64,000 bases of DNA from Protula sp. h YS-2021. Lineage: Eukaryota > Annelida > Polychaeta > Sabellida > Serpulidae. The DNA lies in NCBI GenBank assembly GCA_949752745.1, contig CATKHT010000066.1, positions 1-64,000 of the forward strand, read 5' to 3'. Made by a program: the position numbers and the translations under genes. Of this stretch, positions 40,067 to 49,277 are shown piece after piece (position 1 is the first letter of the stretch; the number at the start of each line of letters is the position of its first letter). The notes beneath the pieces were generated by a model, which had not been told where the DNA came from, searched no databases, and worked only from the letters and a program-made list of their open reading frames with translations.

Positions 40067-41169
40067 TGTTGAATGTCTGTTTCTTTCACCCAACTGTTAA
40101 ACTTGTTTGGCCAACCTAACCACTTGACAAATAATTCTTTCACACCTCCTCCTCGTCTTTTACGTGTTTTCAAGACTTTTTCAATTCTATAAATAGATTC
40201 AATATCTTTGGTCACTTTCTGCAGTTCTTCTTCATAGAAATGACCATCAATATCTTCGTCTAAAAAGTCTTTCACACGATACAAATGTATTCCTTGCTTC
40301 TTACAACGATGTGTGACAATGAAGACTTCTTGCGTCCATTTGATGTGATAATCGCGTTGAAACACGTATTTAATGTGGGAAATACGAACATGATCGCCAA
40401 TGTTAAATTTGTACTTCTTCTTCTTCTTTGGTTTCAATTTCAGTTTGTCGACATACATATACTTCCACACTTTTGATTCGTTGTCTTTACGAATCTCGGC
40501 TGGAGCATATTTATTAGGAAGAGAACCATGAGGTCTATGGTTGTAATTGTACACCAAGTCTGGAAGAATGTCTAAGTAACGGTAAGTTTGATTATGTAGA
40601 AAATACCGATACATCATTCCCTTTAGAGTACGAATGACTCTTTCAGCAAAGTTGGCTTTGGTTTCATTCTTTGTGGTATAAGCATGAATGCCTTCTTTCT
40701 TCAAAAATGCTTTAACCCATCTGTTTTTAAATTCTGTTCCTTTATCAGACCTTAGAGTTCGCGGTCTTCGTCGTGTGTCATGAAAAATCTTTTGGAAAGC
40801 TTGTATGACGCTGGTATGTGATTTATTAGGTATTGGCTGTACCCAGACATATTTGGAAAACACATCAATGACAATGAGTAAAAAGCGTATGTCATCATTA
40901 TAGGGAGCTATGTTTCCCATATCAGCCAAGTCAATATCCCACATGTCATCAATGCCACGTGTAATGACACGTTGTCTTTTGAACCTGTATTTGACAGGTT
41001 GGAGTAAACTGAAAGCATCTTGATCCTGTAGCCATTTCTTCACTTGTGACTGTGTGACTGGTTGATTATGTTTTCTTAAGATGTGATACAGTTTGTAAGG
41101 ACCAGCAAATGCTCCAGGCTGTCCAGGTTTGAAGTAAATATCAGTCAAGTAGTCTTTCCACGTCGACAT
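40063..41169 (-). CDS. INT: Polinton integrase with C-terminal chromodomain
   Basis: 368 residues from ATG 41169. The rve core carries the DDE set: WDIDLADMG, RSDKGTEF and NFAERVIRTLKG. The C-terminus is a chromodomain (YRIEKVLKTRK ... ELFVKWLGWPNKFNSW), likely targeting chromatin marks. The frame is open to 41220, but a TATA box at 41214-41207 lies inside that stretch. ATG 41169 (MSTWKDYL) is therefore the probable start, with a leader of about 15 bases. First gene of the leftward structural block. Confidence 0.94.
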   Translation of the reverse strand: MSTWKDYLTDIYFKPGQPGAFAGPYKLYHILRKHNQPVTQSQVKKWLQDQDAFSLLQPVKYRFKRQRVITRGIDDMWDIDLADMGNIAPYNDDIRFLLIVIDVFSKYVWVQPIPNKSHTSVIQAFQKIFHDTRRRPRTLRSDKGTEFKNRWVKAFLKKEGIHAYTTKNETKANFAERVIRTLKGMMYRYFLHNQTYRYLDILPDLVYNYNHRPHGSLPNKYAPAEIRKDNESKVWKYMYVDKLKLKPKKKKKYKFNIGDHVRISHIKYVFQRDYHIKWTQEVFIVTHRCKKQGIHLYRVKDFLDEDIDGHFYEEELQKVTKDIESIYRIEKVLKTRKRRGGGVKELFVKWLGWPNKFNSWVKETDIQQ

Positions 41170-41206
41170 GATGAATGAAAACCACCTTCTCAACAGAACA
41201 GCTTTT

Positions 41207-41214
41207 ATTTTATA
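41207..41214 (-). promoter_or_regulatory. TATA box of integrase and the structural block
   Basis: TATAAAAT followed by aaaag on the minus strand, 38 bases upstream of ATG 41169. No comparably clear box was seen between the nine packed genes downstream. Confidence 0.6.
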
Positions 41215-41296
41215 ACTCAACCAACATCACTTAACTAACATAGTAACTTAACTAACATGTATTTATAACTAACATGTATTTATAACTAACATATAT

Positions 41297-41653
41297 TTAC
41301 AGATCAAGTATAGATACAATGGTATGAATCACTGGAGACCATTGGTCTTCAATGAACATTAACCAATGACTGAGTTCATCCAATGTAATAGCATCTACAC
41401 CATATTTCTCACAACGTTGATTTGCATTCTCTAACACTTTATCTAAATGAATGTAATATTTAGCTTCATTCCAATATGTATAAACACATGCAGCATGACA
41501 AGTATGTTCTGAACACTCTTCATGTTGACAAGCAGGACAGACTAAATAGGCAAACTTTTTTACAGCGGATAACATTTCTTCACAATAAGCTTTTTGCACA
41601 ATATATTGTCTCAGTGTCATATCCGCCATTATGCAGTCTTGTGAGTCTTGCAA
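41297..41653 (-). CDS. Cys-rich hypothetical protein, Polinton accessory
   Basis: 118 residues, or 110 from ATG 41629. A cysteine/histidine cluster (CPACQHEECSEHTCHAAC) looks zinc-binding and is flanked by helices (QYIVQKAYCEEMLSAVKKFA). No family recognised. It sits between the integrase and the NADAR gene. Confidence 0.5.
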   Translation of the reverse strand: MQDSQDCIMADMTLRQYIVQKAYCEEMLSAVKKFAYLVCPACQHEECSEHTCHAACVYTYWNEAKYYIHLDKVLENANQRCEKYGVDAITLDELSHWLMFIEDQWSPVIHTIVSILDL

Positions 41654-41780
41654 TGCAGCACAAGTCTGTCAGGTTTAGCAAGTTATGCTGCTCCGGCAAT
41701 GTAGCACAAGTCTGTCAGGTTTAGCAGGTTATGCTGCTCCGGCAATTTAGCACAAGTCTGTCAAGTTCAGCAAGTTTTTT
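41651..41780. repeat. 46-bp direct repeat, about three copies
   Basis: gcagcacaagtctgtcaggt...gctgctccggcaat repeats three times just upstream of the Cys-rich ORF, in the position of its promoter or leader. Confidence 0.75.
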
Positions 41781-41831
41781 TTCCAGTTGCTGTTCACTTA
41801 ACACACTTCTCCATGTTCACACGTCTGCACA

Positions 41832-42269
41832 TCAAGTCTCACACAACAGTTCTAACAACTTTCCCATAATATTCTGACCAGGATATCCAGATGACACTTG
41901 TTTCACACCAGCTCCCCACCAATGATCATACGTTGCTTCAACTAAAGTTTTGTCTTTACATTCTTTCAACTTGTTGCGAAACAATACACACTGATTCCAT
42001 TTGACTTGTAAAACATCTTGCATTTTACTTCTCTTTACTGTATGCCATAAAGGACATGGCTTTATCCCTTTAGCAATACGTTTCGCTTCATATCCATTTC
42101 TGGATGACACAATGGCTGAAGCAATATCTGAACGGTGATGAAACACTGCTTTCTCATATTGATACAAAGCTTCACTTGAGTTGAACATATGTCCATACTT
42201 TTCAAGTCGTGTTGGAAACATGTTTGAAAGAACGTCCTTATGACCGCTGAATAGCACAAGATTCTCCAT
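41832..42269 (-). CDS. NADAR/YbiA-family protein
   Basis: 145 residues, the usual length of a lone NADAR domain. Seen: LVLFSGHKDVLSNMFP, then SSEALYQYEKA (the family's SE..YQ.QK motif), EAKRIAKGI, W..VK...M..VL..KW, LVEATYDHWWGAG, and a GQNIMGKLLELL end. Family knowledge: NADAR proteins act on ADP-ribose/NAD-type substrates; some are reported to remove ADP-ribose from guanine and oppose DarT-like toxins, and YbiA is an N-glycosidase. Seeing one inside an intact Polinton suggests a role in protecting element DNA or nucleotides from host ADP-ribosylation; that is inference. It has its own spacing from both neighbours. Confidence 0.85.
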   Translation of the reverse strand: MENLVLFSGHKDVLSNMFPTRLEKYGHMFNSSEALYQYEKAVFHHRSDIASAIVSSRNGYEAKRIAKGIKPCPLWHTVKRSKMQDVLQVKWNQCVLFRNKLKECKDKTLVEATYDHWWGAGVKQVSSGYPGQNIMGKLLELLCET

Positions 42270-42290
42270 GTTGACTTTGCTTCTGTTGTT

Positions 42291-42793
42291 TTATTCTGAC
42301 ATATCGGTTTCTTCCTGTAATAAAATATATTTTAATATAGTTGCTGCCTCTTCTATCATGTTCTTTCTTTGTTTACGTTGAAACCACTCACATAAAACTT
42401 AATTTGCTAGTAAGAAAAACATTGTTATCAATTCACTATGTTGTTACAAAGATGATTAAAAGGTTTTTATATCTTTAAAGTTACCTGATAAAGCTTCTCG
42501 GTTTCCTCTTCTTCTTTACAACAATCTCTCAAATGATCCACTACGGTGAAATATACTTCAACATCAGTACGAGCAGAATAAAGTGCAGAATCAAAGTCAA
42601 AGTCAGGATCTTCTTCTATTCCAATTTTATAACATTCTCCAAGAAATCTTGAATGCAGTTCAATCACATCAAGACTATGATGTACAACATCCCAAAAAGC
42701 ATCCAAATGATAAAGTTGATAGTCTGGAGTGCCATAGCAAGCAAGTTTAGCAATCATCAAGTCAATATAAGCATTTTTAAAACATGCGTCCAT
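42291..42793 (-). CDS. Acidic hypothetical protein, probably spliced
   Basis: Exon 42793-42485 (MDACFKNAYIDLMIAKLACY ... CCKEEEETEKLYQ) ends cag|gtaact. Acceptor ttattacag| at 42315 adds exon 42314-42291 (EETDMSE, stop) in phase 0. Unspliced, it would end five codons later. Acidic, helical, no known family. Confidence 0.45.
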
Positions 42794-42817
42794 CTTGTTT
42801 CAATGTCTTGTGTGCTT

Positions 42818-43465
42818 TTACTTTGCTTCACTGACTTTAAGTACTCCACACTTGCCGCAGAAGTTGTTTGGTTCACACAACTTGCAATTATACTTGTGGC
42901 AGTGGCAATGATAATCTTCCACATATCCACAAGCACCGCAATAGTCGCAGGTAAGTCCAAGTTGATTTTGCACGTTCATGTTCTCCAACTGAACTTCAGT
43001 CAGCCTTTTCTTGGATAGCTTTGACACCTTCATCCGACCATCCTTTTGCAGCTTGATGATTGTTTTCTTGTCATGACATTCCTCACATGGTGATAGGGCT
43101 GAGTTGATGTTGTCCATCTCCTGAAGCAGTGTCTCCCATTCACCATCATTCATGTTGATGTGATGTGTGTATTCTTTCCCTTCAAACCGTGACGTGCGCA
43201 CAAAACTCACATAGCGCATATCCAAGTATGAAATGACTTCAAGCCACTTCGTTTGCGTTAAGTATAGTTTGAAGCCAATGTCTCGTAAATTTTTCAAGCT
43301 CTGGCACACAATCTTCCACAAAGATGGTGAATAAGCACACCATCTCTCTCCACGTGTGATGCGTAGAAATGGCCCATATTCTCCATACTCCACAGTAATG
43401 GTTAAGTTAGCACTAATTTTAAAGCTGCTGCTGCGCTGCGTTGCGTTGCTTGTCTTGTTCTCCAT
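42818..43465 (-). CDS. PC4-like protein with zinc-ribbon tail
   Basis: 215 residues from ATG 43465; the frame is open to 43555, but the TATA box at 43550-43543 rules out the upper ATG. The first half holds two PC4-type halves (ITVEYGEYGPFLRIT ... and DMRYVSFVRTSR ... HHINMNDGEWETLLQEM). After CEECH, the C-terminus has paired cysteines (CDYCGACG ... CHCHKYNCKLC ... CGKCG), probably zinc ribbons. A single-strand DNA or transcription factor is likely; no exact homologue known to me. Confidence 0.6.
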   Translation of the reverse strand: MENKTSNATQRSSSFKISANLTITVEYGEYGPFLRITRGERWCAYSPSLWKIVCQSLKNLRDIGFKLYLTQTKWLEVISYLDMRYVSFVRTSRFEGKEYTHHINMNDGEWETLLQEMDNINSALSPCEECHDKKTIIKLQKDGRMKVSKLSKKRLTEVQLENMNVQNQLGLTCDYCGACGYVEDYHCHCHKYNCKLCEPNNFCGKCGVLKVSEAK

Positions 43466-43542
43466 GGCTGCAACAATGTATTGATGATCCACTCCCTCCA
43501 ACTGTCTGCTGAGAAATGACTTCACTCTGCTGAGTTCACTCC

Positions 43543-43550
43543 CTTTTATA
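43543..43550 (-). promoter_or_regulatory. TATA box overlapping the upstream stop codon
   Basis: TATAAAAG on the minus strand. Its internal TAA (43548-43546) is the stop of the 145-residue ORF. A 12/13 Maf site, TGCTGAGTCAGCT, lies just upstream at 43561-43573. Confidence 0.65.
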
Positions 43551-43980
43551 CCCAACTGGTTGCTGAGTCAGCTTTCTTTTCAAAGAACTTGCAAACTTTT
43601 GAGTTCACTTCAACTCGTCCATGGTTGAATCGAACAAGGTCTGATACATTATTTGGAACATCATAATCATAATGTAGAATAATTCTAGTAGCTAACACTA
43701 ACATGAGGTCAGTTGCCCAAATTGTATTCGCGTTGATAAATGCTAAATCAATGTTGTAAGTTGATAGTAAATGCAGTTCTTCACATTCATGTAGAAACGA
43801 GCGGATGAAACGATCTCTTGGAATAGCCTTTCCCACAGCTTCCCAATGCATATGCAAATTCTTCACTTGCAGCATCCAATCCGATTCAAAAGCAGGAAGC
43901 TTTGAAAACACATAGTTAATATAGTTCACTTTGAAGACGTCATCCATAGTCATACATCTGTCAAGAAGTAATGCCGACAT
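43546..43980 (-). CDS. Hypothetical protein, outermost leftward Polinton gene
   Basis: 144 residues from ATG 43980; the frame is open to 44049, but the TATA box at 44014-44007 places the start at ATG 43980. Helical and rich in hydrophobics (INYVFSKLPAFESDWMLQVK, DLMLVLATRIILHYDYDVP). No family recognised. Its stop is embedded in the next gene's TATA box. Confidence 0.5.
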   Translation of the reverse strand: MSALLLDRCMTMDDVFKVNYINYVFSKLPAFESDWMLQVKNLHMHWEAVGKAIPRDRFIRSFLHECEELHLLSTYNIDLAFINANTIWATDLMLVLATRIILHYDYDVPNNVSDLVRFNHGRVEVNSKVCKFFEKKADSATSWV

Positions 43981-44006
43981 TGTGAAGTATTTTCTCGTCA
44001 CTCTTC

Positions 44007-44014
44007 CTTTTATA
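44007..44014 (-). promoter_or_regulatory. TATA box mirrored from the polymerase promoter
   Basis: TATAAAAGGAAGAGTGA on the minus strand, the same core as before the polymerase at 29879. A near-consensus Maf site (TGTTGACTCAGCA) lies 61 bases upstream at 44075-44087. Confidence 0.65.
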
Positions 44015-44170
44015 AAACTTTGATGGTATCTGGTGTGTAACTTGTTCAAACTTATTCAATACTCGTTCAAAAATTGTTGACTCAGCAGAATGTATCACAT
44101 ATATGTTTCACTCATGCTTTTATACTACTTCCATGTAATCAAAATATGGTGTGTAACTTTGTTCAAAAAT

Positions 44171-44183
44171 TGCTGACTCAGCA
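44171..44183. promoter_or_regulatory. Perfect Maf/AP-1 site (T-MARE), right
   Basis: TGCTGACTCAGCA, the complement of the left-end site at 29734-29746 in the mirrored context. Confidence 0.65.
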
Positions 44184-44279
44184 GAATTTTACTTATGTAT
44201 ATGAATGTCTCACTTACAGTTGTACTGCTGAGTTCAGAATCGTCTGAAACGGATAAATATGCAAAAATCACAATTTCGA

Positions 44280-44737
44280 GGGGGGGGGGGGGGGGGGGGG
44301 GGGTCGGTCGACCCAAAAAATGAAAAATGTTCAGAATCGTCTGAAACGGATAAATATGCAAAAATCACAATTTCGAGGGGGGGGGGGGGGGGGGGTCCTG
44401 GCTTTTTAGGGTCTGTTGCCATGGTTACACTGATTGACAGGTGGAGTTCGTTGGCTTCATGATGATTGACTCGGCCAACACTTTCAAGCAACTTTCGCTC
44501 CAGACTTTCGCTCCAGACAGTATGACGTCATTATGACCTCATTATGACCTCATTATGACCTCATGGATGGCCGCGCCTATCCTAACGCTTATCATGACGT
44601 CACTTCCGCTCCAGACAACACTTCCGGTCCAGACAACACTTCCGGTCCAGACAACACTTCCGGTCCAGACATGATGACGTCACTTCCAGACAGTATGACG
44701 TCACAAAGTGACCCAGAACCGGCGTTTTCACCCTACT
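44280..44737. repeat. Polinton right terminal inverted repeat
   Basis: Complement of the left end, ending ...TTTTCACCCTACT. It has four TGACGTCA (44523, 44595, 44675, 44696), three ACTTCCGGT units at 18-bp spacing, and two of the C-tract units with G-runs over 16 bases. Confidence 0.93.
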
Positions 44738-44743
44738 AAGAAC
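44738..44743. repeat. Polinton target-site duplication, right copy
   Basis: AAGAAC, identical to 27739-27744. Confidence 0.95.
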
Positions 44744-45224
44744 TCTTTTTTAAAACCACCTCAAAAAGAGTACTAATTTTGTAATAATAGGCCCTTTCTT
44801 ACCAAACACGAAGTGCAGTTCCGAAAGAACCTCCCTTTTGTGGGAAACGCGAAGCACTAAATGAAATTTACAGCCTTTTAAACGAAACTGGCACTCCGCG
44901 CGGACCGCATATGGCCTCAAAATTATCCTTTTATTCGCATTTTTTTAAATGGATACTCATGTGGTACAAAGTATTTTAACATAACAAGATAATGTTTTAT
45001 GTAAAGGAAGGGGAGGTCTCCAAATCAGATGGTAAAGGCGATTAGTTCATCAATGTTGTGGTGATGTTTCATTCTAACACCCCAGTCCTCCGTCCATAAA
45101 CAGCCTCCGTTTTCAACTCACCTGGACAATTTATCACAAACTTTGTCACGCGTTACTCTCTCAGTCCGATCCAGCCAAGAAAGCCGCCCTCAGCCACTGT
45201 TTTTGAAAAAAAGCCTTTGTGGCA

Positions 45225-45757
45225 TTGTATGTCACATACAATGTTATCACTAAATAGAGTTAAAAAATATGAGAAGCGCAGTTGGAATGGCACGTACAAA
45301 ACTACCGCTATAGATCGGGGATATTACACATTTTGATAAGATTTCAATAATCTTGCAATTTTTTAATTTTTTTTTTTAGAAAAAATAAAAAATAACTTCG
45401 CGTTGCACATCTGCAATATATGCTCTATCTCGATGCAAAAAAAAGAATTGAAAACCCCATATATTAGTCACTAAGATATGGCGCGTACAAAGTTACCACT
45501 ATAGATCGGGGACATTACACATTTTCTTCACATTTGAAAAATCTGACATTTTTTCATTTTTACGAAAAACCAAAGATAGCTTCGCGTTGCACACCTCCTA
45601 TATATGTTCTCTCTCGATGCAAGAAAGAAATTAAATCACTATAGTAGTCACTAAGATATGGCGCGTACAAACTATAGATAGGGACAGACAGGCGACCGGA
45701 CGGACGGACGTGGTCCGTTTCACGAGTTCAACGCTCCGCGCTGCGCGGGGGACTGAA
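45225..45757. repeat. ~220-bp tandem repeat ending GGACGGACGGACG
   Basis: Two and a half units share 'atagatcggggacattacac' and 'gcgttgcacatctgcaatat'. They end in gaccggacggacggacgtgg and a hairpin gctccgcgctgcgcggggg. Non-coding. Confidence 0.65.
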
Positions 45758-46189
45758 AAAATGATAATAACTATTTGTTCCCACTCCCGACTCGTGCTTC
45801 ACAATACAGTCTCACAGTTATCAAGCAGTGCCTACTTACTCATAAGCTTATTCTTTTTTAATGTAGTGATCAATCAGTGGTCATTGTACGCAACAAAGAA
45901 GCACGTTAAATTACTGAGTTTTTAAGCCACACTCCAGGTGGCCCTGCAACTGATATAGTTTCAATGCATCGAACATGAAAAGAAGTACAGAATAAATGTG
46001 ATCTCTAAAAGTAACTTTGAACCCCATTTATTACATAACTAGCTTGAAATGTGTCCATTGAAACATGGGTGCCCCGACCGAACTGCCATATGGTTTGGGG
46101 AATAGGGGTTCCCAGAACAGCAATTGTCTAGACATATTTTTAAACTACAAAGATGATAATTAATGTATTAGGCTTTCCACACGAAGGCT

Positions 46190-46612
46190 TAATAAAAACT
46201 CGGTATAGGACATTCCATGTAAAATTTCAAAATCACTGCGGAAAAACGACGCAAGGTCACCAAAACCTAATCAGCTCTAGAACATTACATATAGAAGCAA
46301 CATACCAGAATCTATTGAAATCCGACCAGTGAGACTTGAGACATGGTTCAGGAACTATTTGGTATGGGAAATTCCCTGTTAAATTACAAAGTTCTGCAGT
46401 GACCTTGAACAACGATGCAAGGTCACCAAAACCTAACCAGCTCCAGAACATTACATATAGAAGCGACACACCAGGTTTGACTGAAATATGATTGGTAGAA
46501 CTTGAGATATGGTTTTCACAATCATAGCGTGACGAAAAGAATGACGGGTGGACAGACAGACGAACCAGTCAAAAACATAATGCCCCTCCTGACCTAAGTC
46601 AGGTCGGTGCAT
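46190..46612. repeat. ~190-bp tandem repeat ending GGACAGACAGACG and a hairpin
   Basis: Two units (caaggtcaccaaaacctaa ... gaacattacatatagaag), then gggtggacagacagacgaac and the hairpin gacctaagtcaggtc. Non-coding. Confidence 0.65.
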
Positions 46613-48231
46613 AAAGATAGTCATTACGTTGTCATCAGTTGTAAACAGTAAATCTCTTTTACTATACTGGGTATTTTTCTTCGAAGAAACTGTGAAATAA
46701 CAAAATTCCTCAATGGACAAGTCTTTAATTTGAGAACATAGTCAATAAAAAAGCAAAGAACAAATCAGAAACTAATTAAGTTTAAAGCCACATCATACTA
46801 ATCAATTCTGCACATTACTCACAGCATATTAAATTAATTACTGTTATACTCACTCAATACACAATACAAAATCAGTAACGACGGTACCCGATACCTCAAA
46901 GATTAGGCGATATAGGATTCCTTACTGTTAAGCTGGGCGAACTGTGTTTAATGGTGAGTTAGCTCGCCTAAAAAACCCACACGGTTTTCCAGTAAGCCAG
47001 AGTGTAACTTTAAGAACCATCAACAAAAAATGGGGGGCAAGTTTGAGGCCATGGCAGAATCTATCCAACGCCAGTGCCCCAATGTCAAACATTTTCGGAA
47101 GCCAAGCAAATGATTTGAAACAAAAGAACTCTTCTACACACGCCATAATTCTCGGACGCTGCATGCAGTTCTTTAGCAGTTCGAAACTACAACGTTTAAC
47201 TATTCAACTACATTTTCCGTTTCAACATGTCTACTGCACCGCATACAACGTTCATTATGCACTCTTGAGACTTATTGTAAAGGTGAGAACGGAGCCGGGA
47301 TCATAATGCGTGACTTCATGTGTCGAATCAGAGGCACTACAATGAGATAAAACACATGTGTAATATCAAACACAGAGCGCTGAACTGACACCTGAAGCTA
47401 CAGGAAATGGTCCGCAGACCATACTTCCGTTGCATTTCGAACCTTTTTCTTTTAACTTTTAATATTAATATTATTATTTATTATTCGTCAGTTTGCAGAA
47501 GTGAGGATAAAAGAATATAAACAAATCTATTTATCGCTGTTTTCCATCCAGGTCTTTTCTGTTTATTCTTCTTTTTGTTTATTTTTTTTTCTTTTTTCAA
47601 TTTATAAGATATTTATTTTCACACTTCAGACATTAAGCTCTTTTTGGCCGACGGGTAAAATACGTTTTTGAAAGCTCTCCTTTTACAGCAGTTCTTAAAC
47701 TAAAGCAAATGCTGAAAATAGCATGTCATGTTTAACAATCTTTATTCTGTTATAGGATAACCATATCTCTTTTTTCTTAAACTATTCCACTTGTAAACAA
47801 AACTAAATAAGAATATTTCGGAAGGAACCGAAAACTGACGAACATGAATCAGAAATTCAGTTTTATTCAATTGTTTTTCGGAAAGATGCAACGGTAAGTG
47901 TCCAACTGACTCTTCAATATCAAATGATTGAAAATATTGTTTTTTTTTTTCTGGTAAAAACGTACAGACCTGTTTTAGTGACACACTGGTGCCACCCATC
48001 TTTATTCCAAGCGGCACCACGCACGTAATCCCTGCTCTGCAAGCTCTTGTAGGCTAAAACACACACGAACATAAAATATCTTGTGCTATGAGCCCGAAAA
48101 ACAAAAACAAAACAAAATCTAAAATATATTTTAAAAAAATATTGATTTTGGAAAATATAAACTGGCTCAACAATTATGTCGTTTCCTGATACTTCTCTAT
48201 AGATGCACTTTATTTTAAAACCTTCAAACAT
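46613..48231. other. No recognisable gene
   Basis: Contains a 120-codon plus-strand ORF at 46944-47306 and a 103-codon minus-strand ORF at 47920-48231, neither with a known domain. The rest is AT-rich. Confidence 0.4.
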
Positions 48232-49277
48232 TAACCCAGAAATGGTGCATTTCAGGATGCATTTTAGAATCTTCAGGCATTACCAAACAAATGATGCACT
48301 TTGGGGTGCATTTTCGACTCTTCAGGTATTACCCATGAAACGGATTTAGGGTGCATTTTAGGATCTCCAGACATTACCCCATAAATGACGGACAAAACGG
48401 TGCATTATAGACTCTTCAGGCATTACCCGAGAAATGATGCATTTATGGCGCATTTTAGAATCTTCGGGTATTTCCTCAGAAATGATGCACTTAGGGTGCA
48501 TTTTAGAATCTTCAATCATTACCCTAGTAATGATGCACTTCAGGGTTTATTTTAGAATCTTCAGGCATTACCCCAGAAATGACGGACTTTAGGGTTTATT
48601 TTAGAATCTTCAGGCATTACCCTAGAAATGACGGACTTTAGGGTGCATTTTAGAATCTTCAATCATTACCCCAGAAATGATGCACTTCAGGGTTTATTTT
48701 AGAATCTTCAGGCATTACCCTAGAAATGACAGACTTTAGGGCTTATTTTAGAATCTTCAGGCATTGCCCTAGAAATGACGGACTTTAGGGTGTATTTTAG
48801 AATCTTCGGGTATTACCTCAGAAATGATGCACTTCAGGGTTTATTTTAGAATCTTCGGGCATTACCCTAAAAATGACGGACTTTAGGGTTTATTTTAGAA
48901 TCTTCAGGCATTACCCTAGAAATGACGGACTTCAGGGTTTATGTTAGAATCTTCAGGCATTACCCTAGAAATGATGCACTTCAGGGTTTATTTTAGAGTC
49001 TTCAGGTATTGCCCTAGAAATGACGGACTTAAGGGTTTATTTTAGAATCGTCAGGCATTACCCTAGAAATGACGGACTATAGGGTTTATTTTAGAATCTT
49101 CAGTCATTACCCAAGAAATGACAGACTTAAGGGTTTATTTTAGAATCTTCAGGCATTGCCCTAGAAATGACGGACTTTAGGGTGTATTTTAGAATCTTCA
49201 GGCATTACCCTAGAAATGACGGACTTTAGGGTGTATTTTTTAGAATCTTCAGGCATTACCCCAGAAATGATGCACTT
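48232..49277. repeat. 49-bp minisatellite, about 21 copies
   Basis: Unit ttcaggcattaccctagaaa...ggactttagggt...ttttagaatc. Units alternate between 'gatgcacttcagg' and 'gacggactttagg' variants, suggesting a higher-order pattern. Non-coding. Confidence 0.9.

Larger units (their letters stand above)
27745..44737. mobile_element. Complete Polinton/Maverick element, 16,993 bp
   Basis: Long inverted repeats start AGTAGGGTGAAAACGCC and end in the exact complement, flanked by 6-bp AAGAAC duplications. It carries the full diagnostic set: protein-primed DNA polymerase B, retroviral-type integrase, packaging ATPase, adenain-like protease, major and minor capsid proteins. Gene order is polymerase and PC4-like genes rightward, structural genes leftward, converging near 35.1-35.3 kb. 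Core ORFs are intact, so it looks young. One accessory PC4-like gene has an in-frame stop. Five accessory genes lie between the integrase and the right repeat. Confidence 0.97.

Noticed and set aside
43466..43555. N-terminal extension of the PC4-zinc ORF to ATG 43555
   Set aside because: That ATG is upstream of the TATA box at 43550-43543, so the transcript would not include it.
46944..47306. 120-codon ORF in the 47-kb region
   Set aside because: No domain, no promoter or splice context; also open on the other strand, as expected by chance.
48232..49277. CRISPR-like array
   Set aside because: Units are directly adjacent without spacers and the context is an animal genome. It is a minisatellite.
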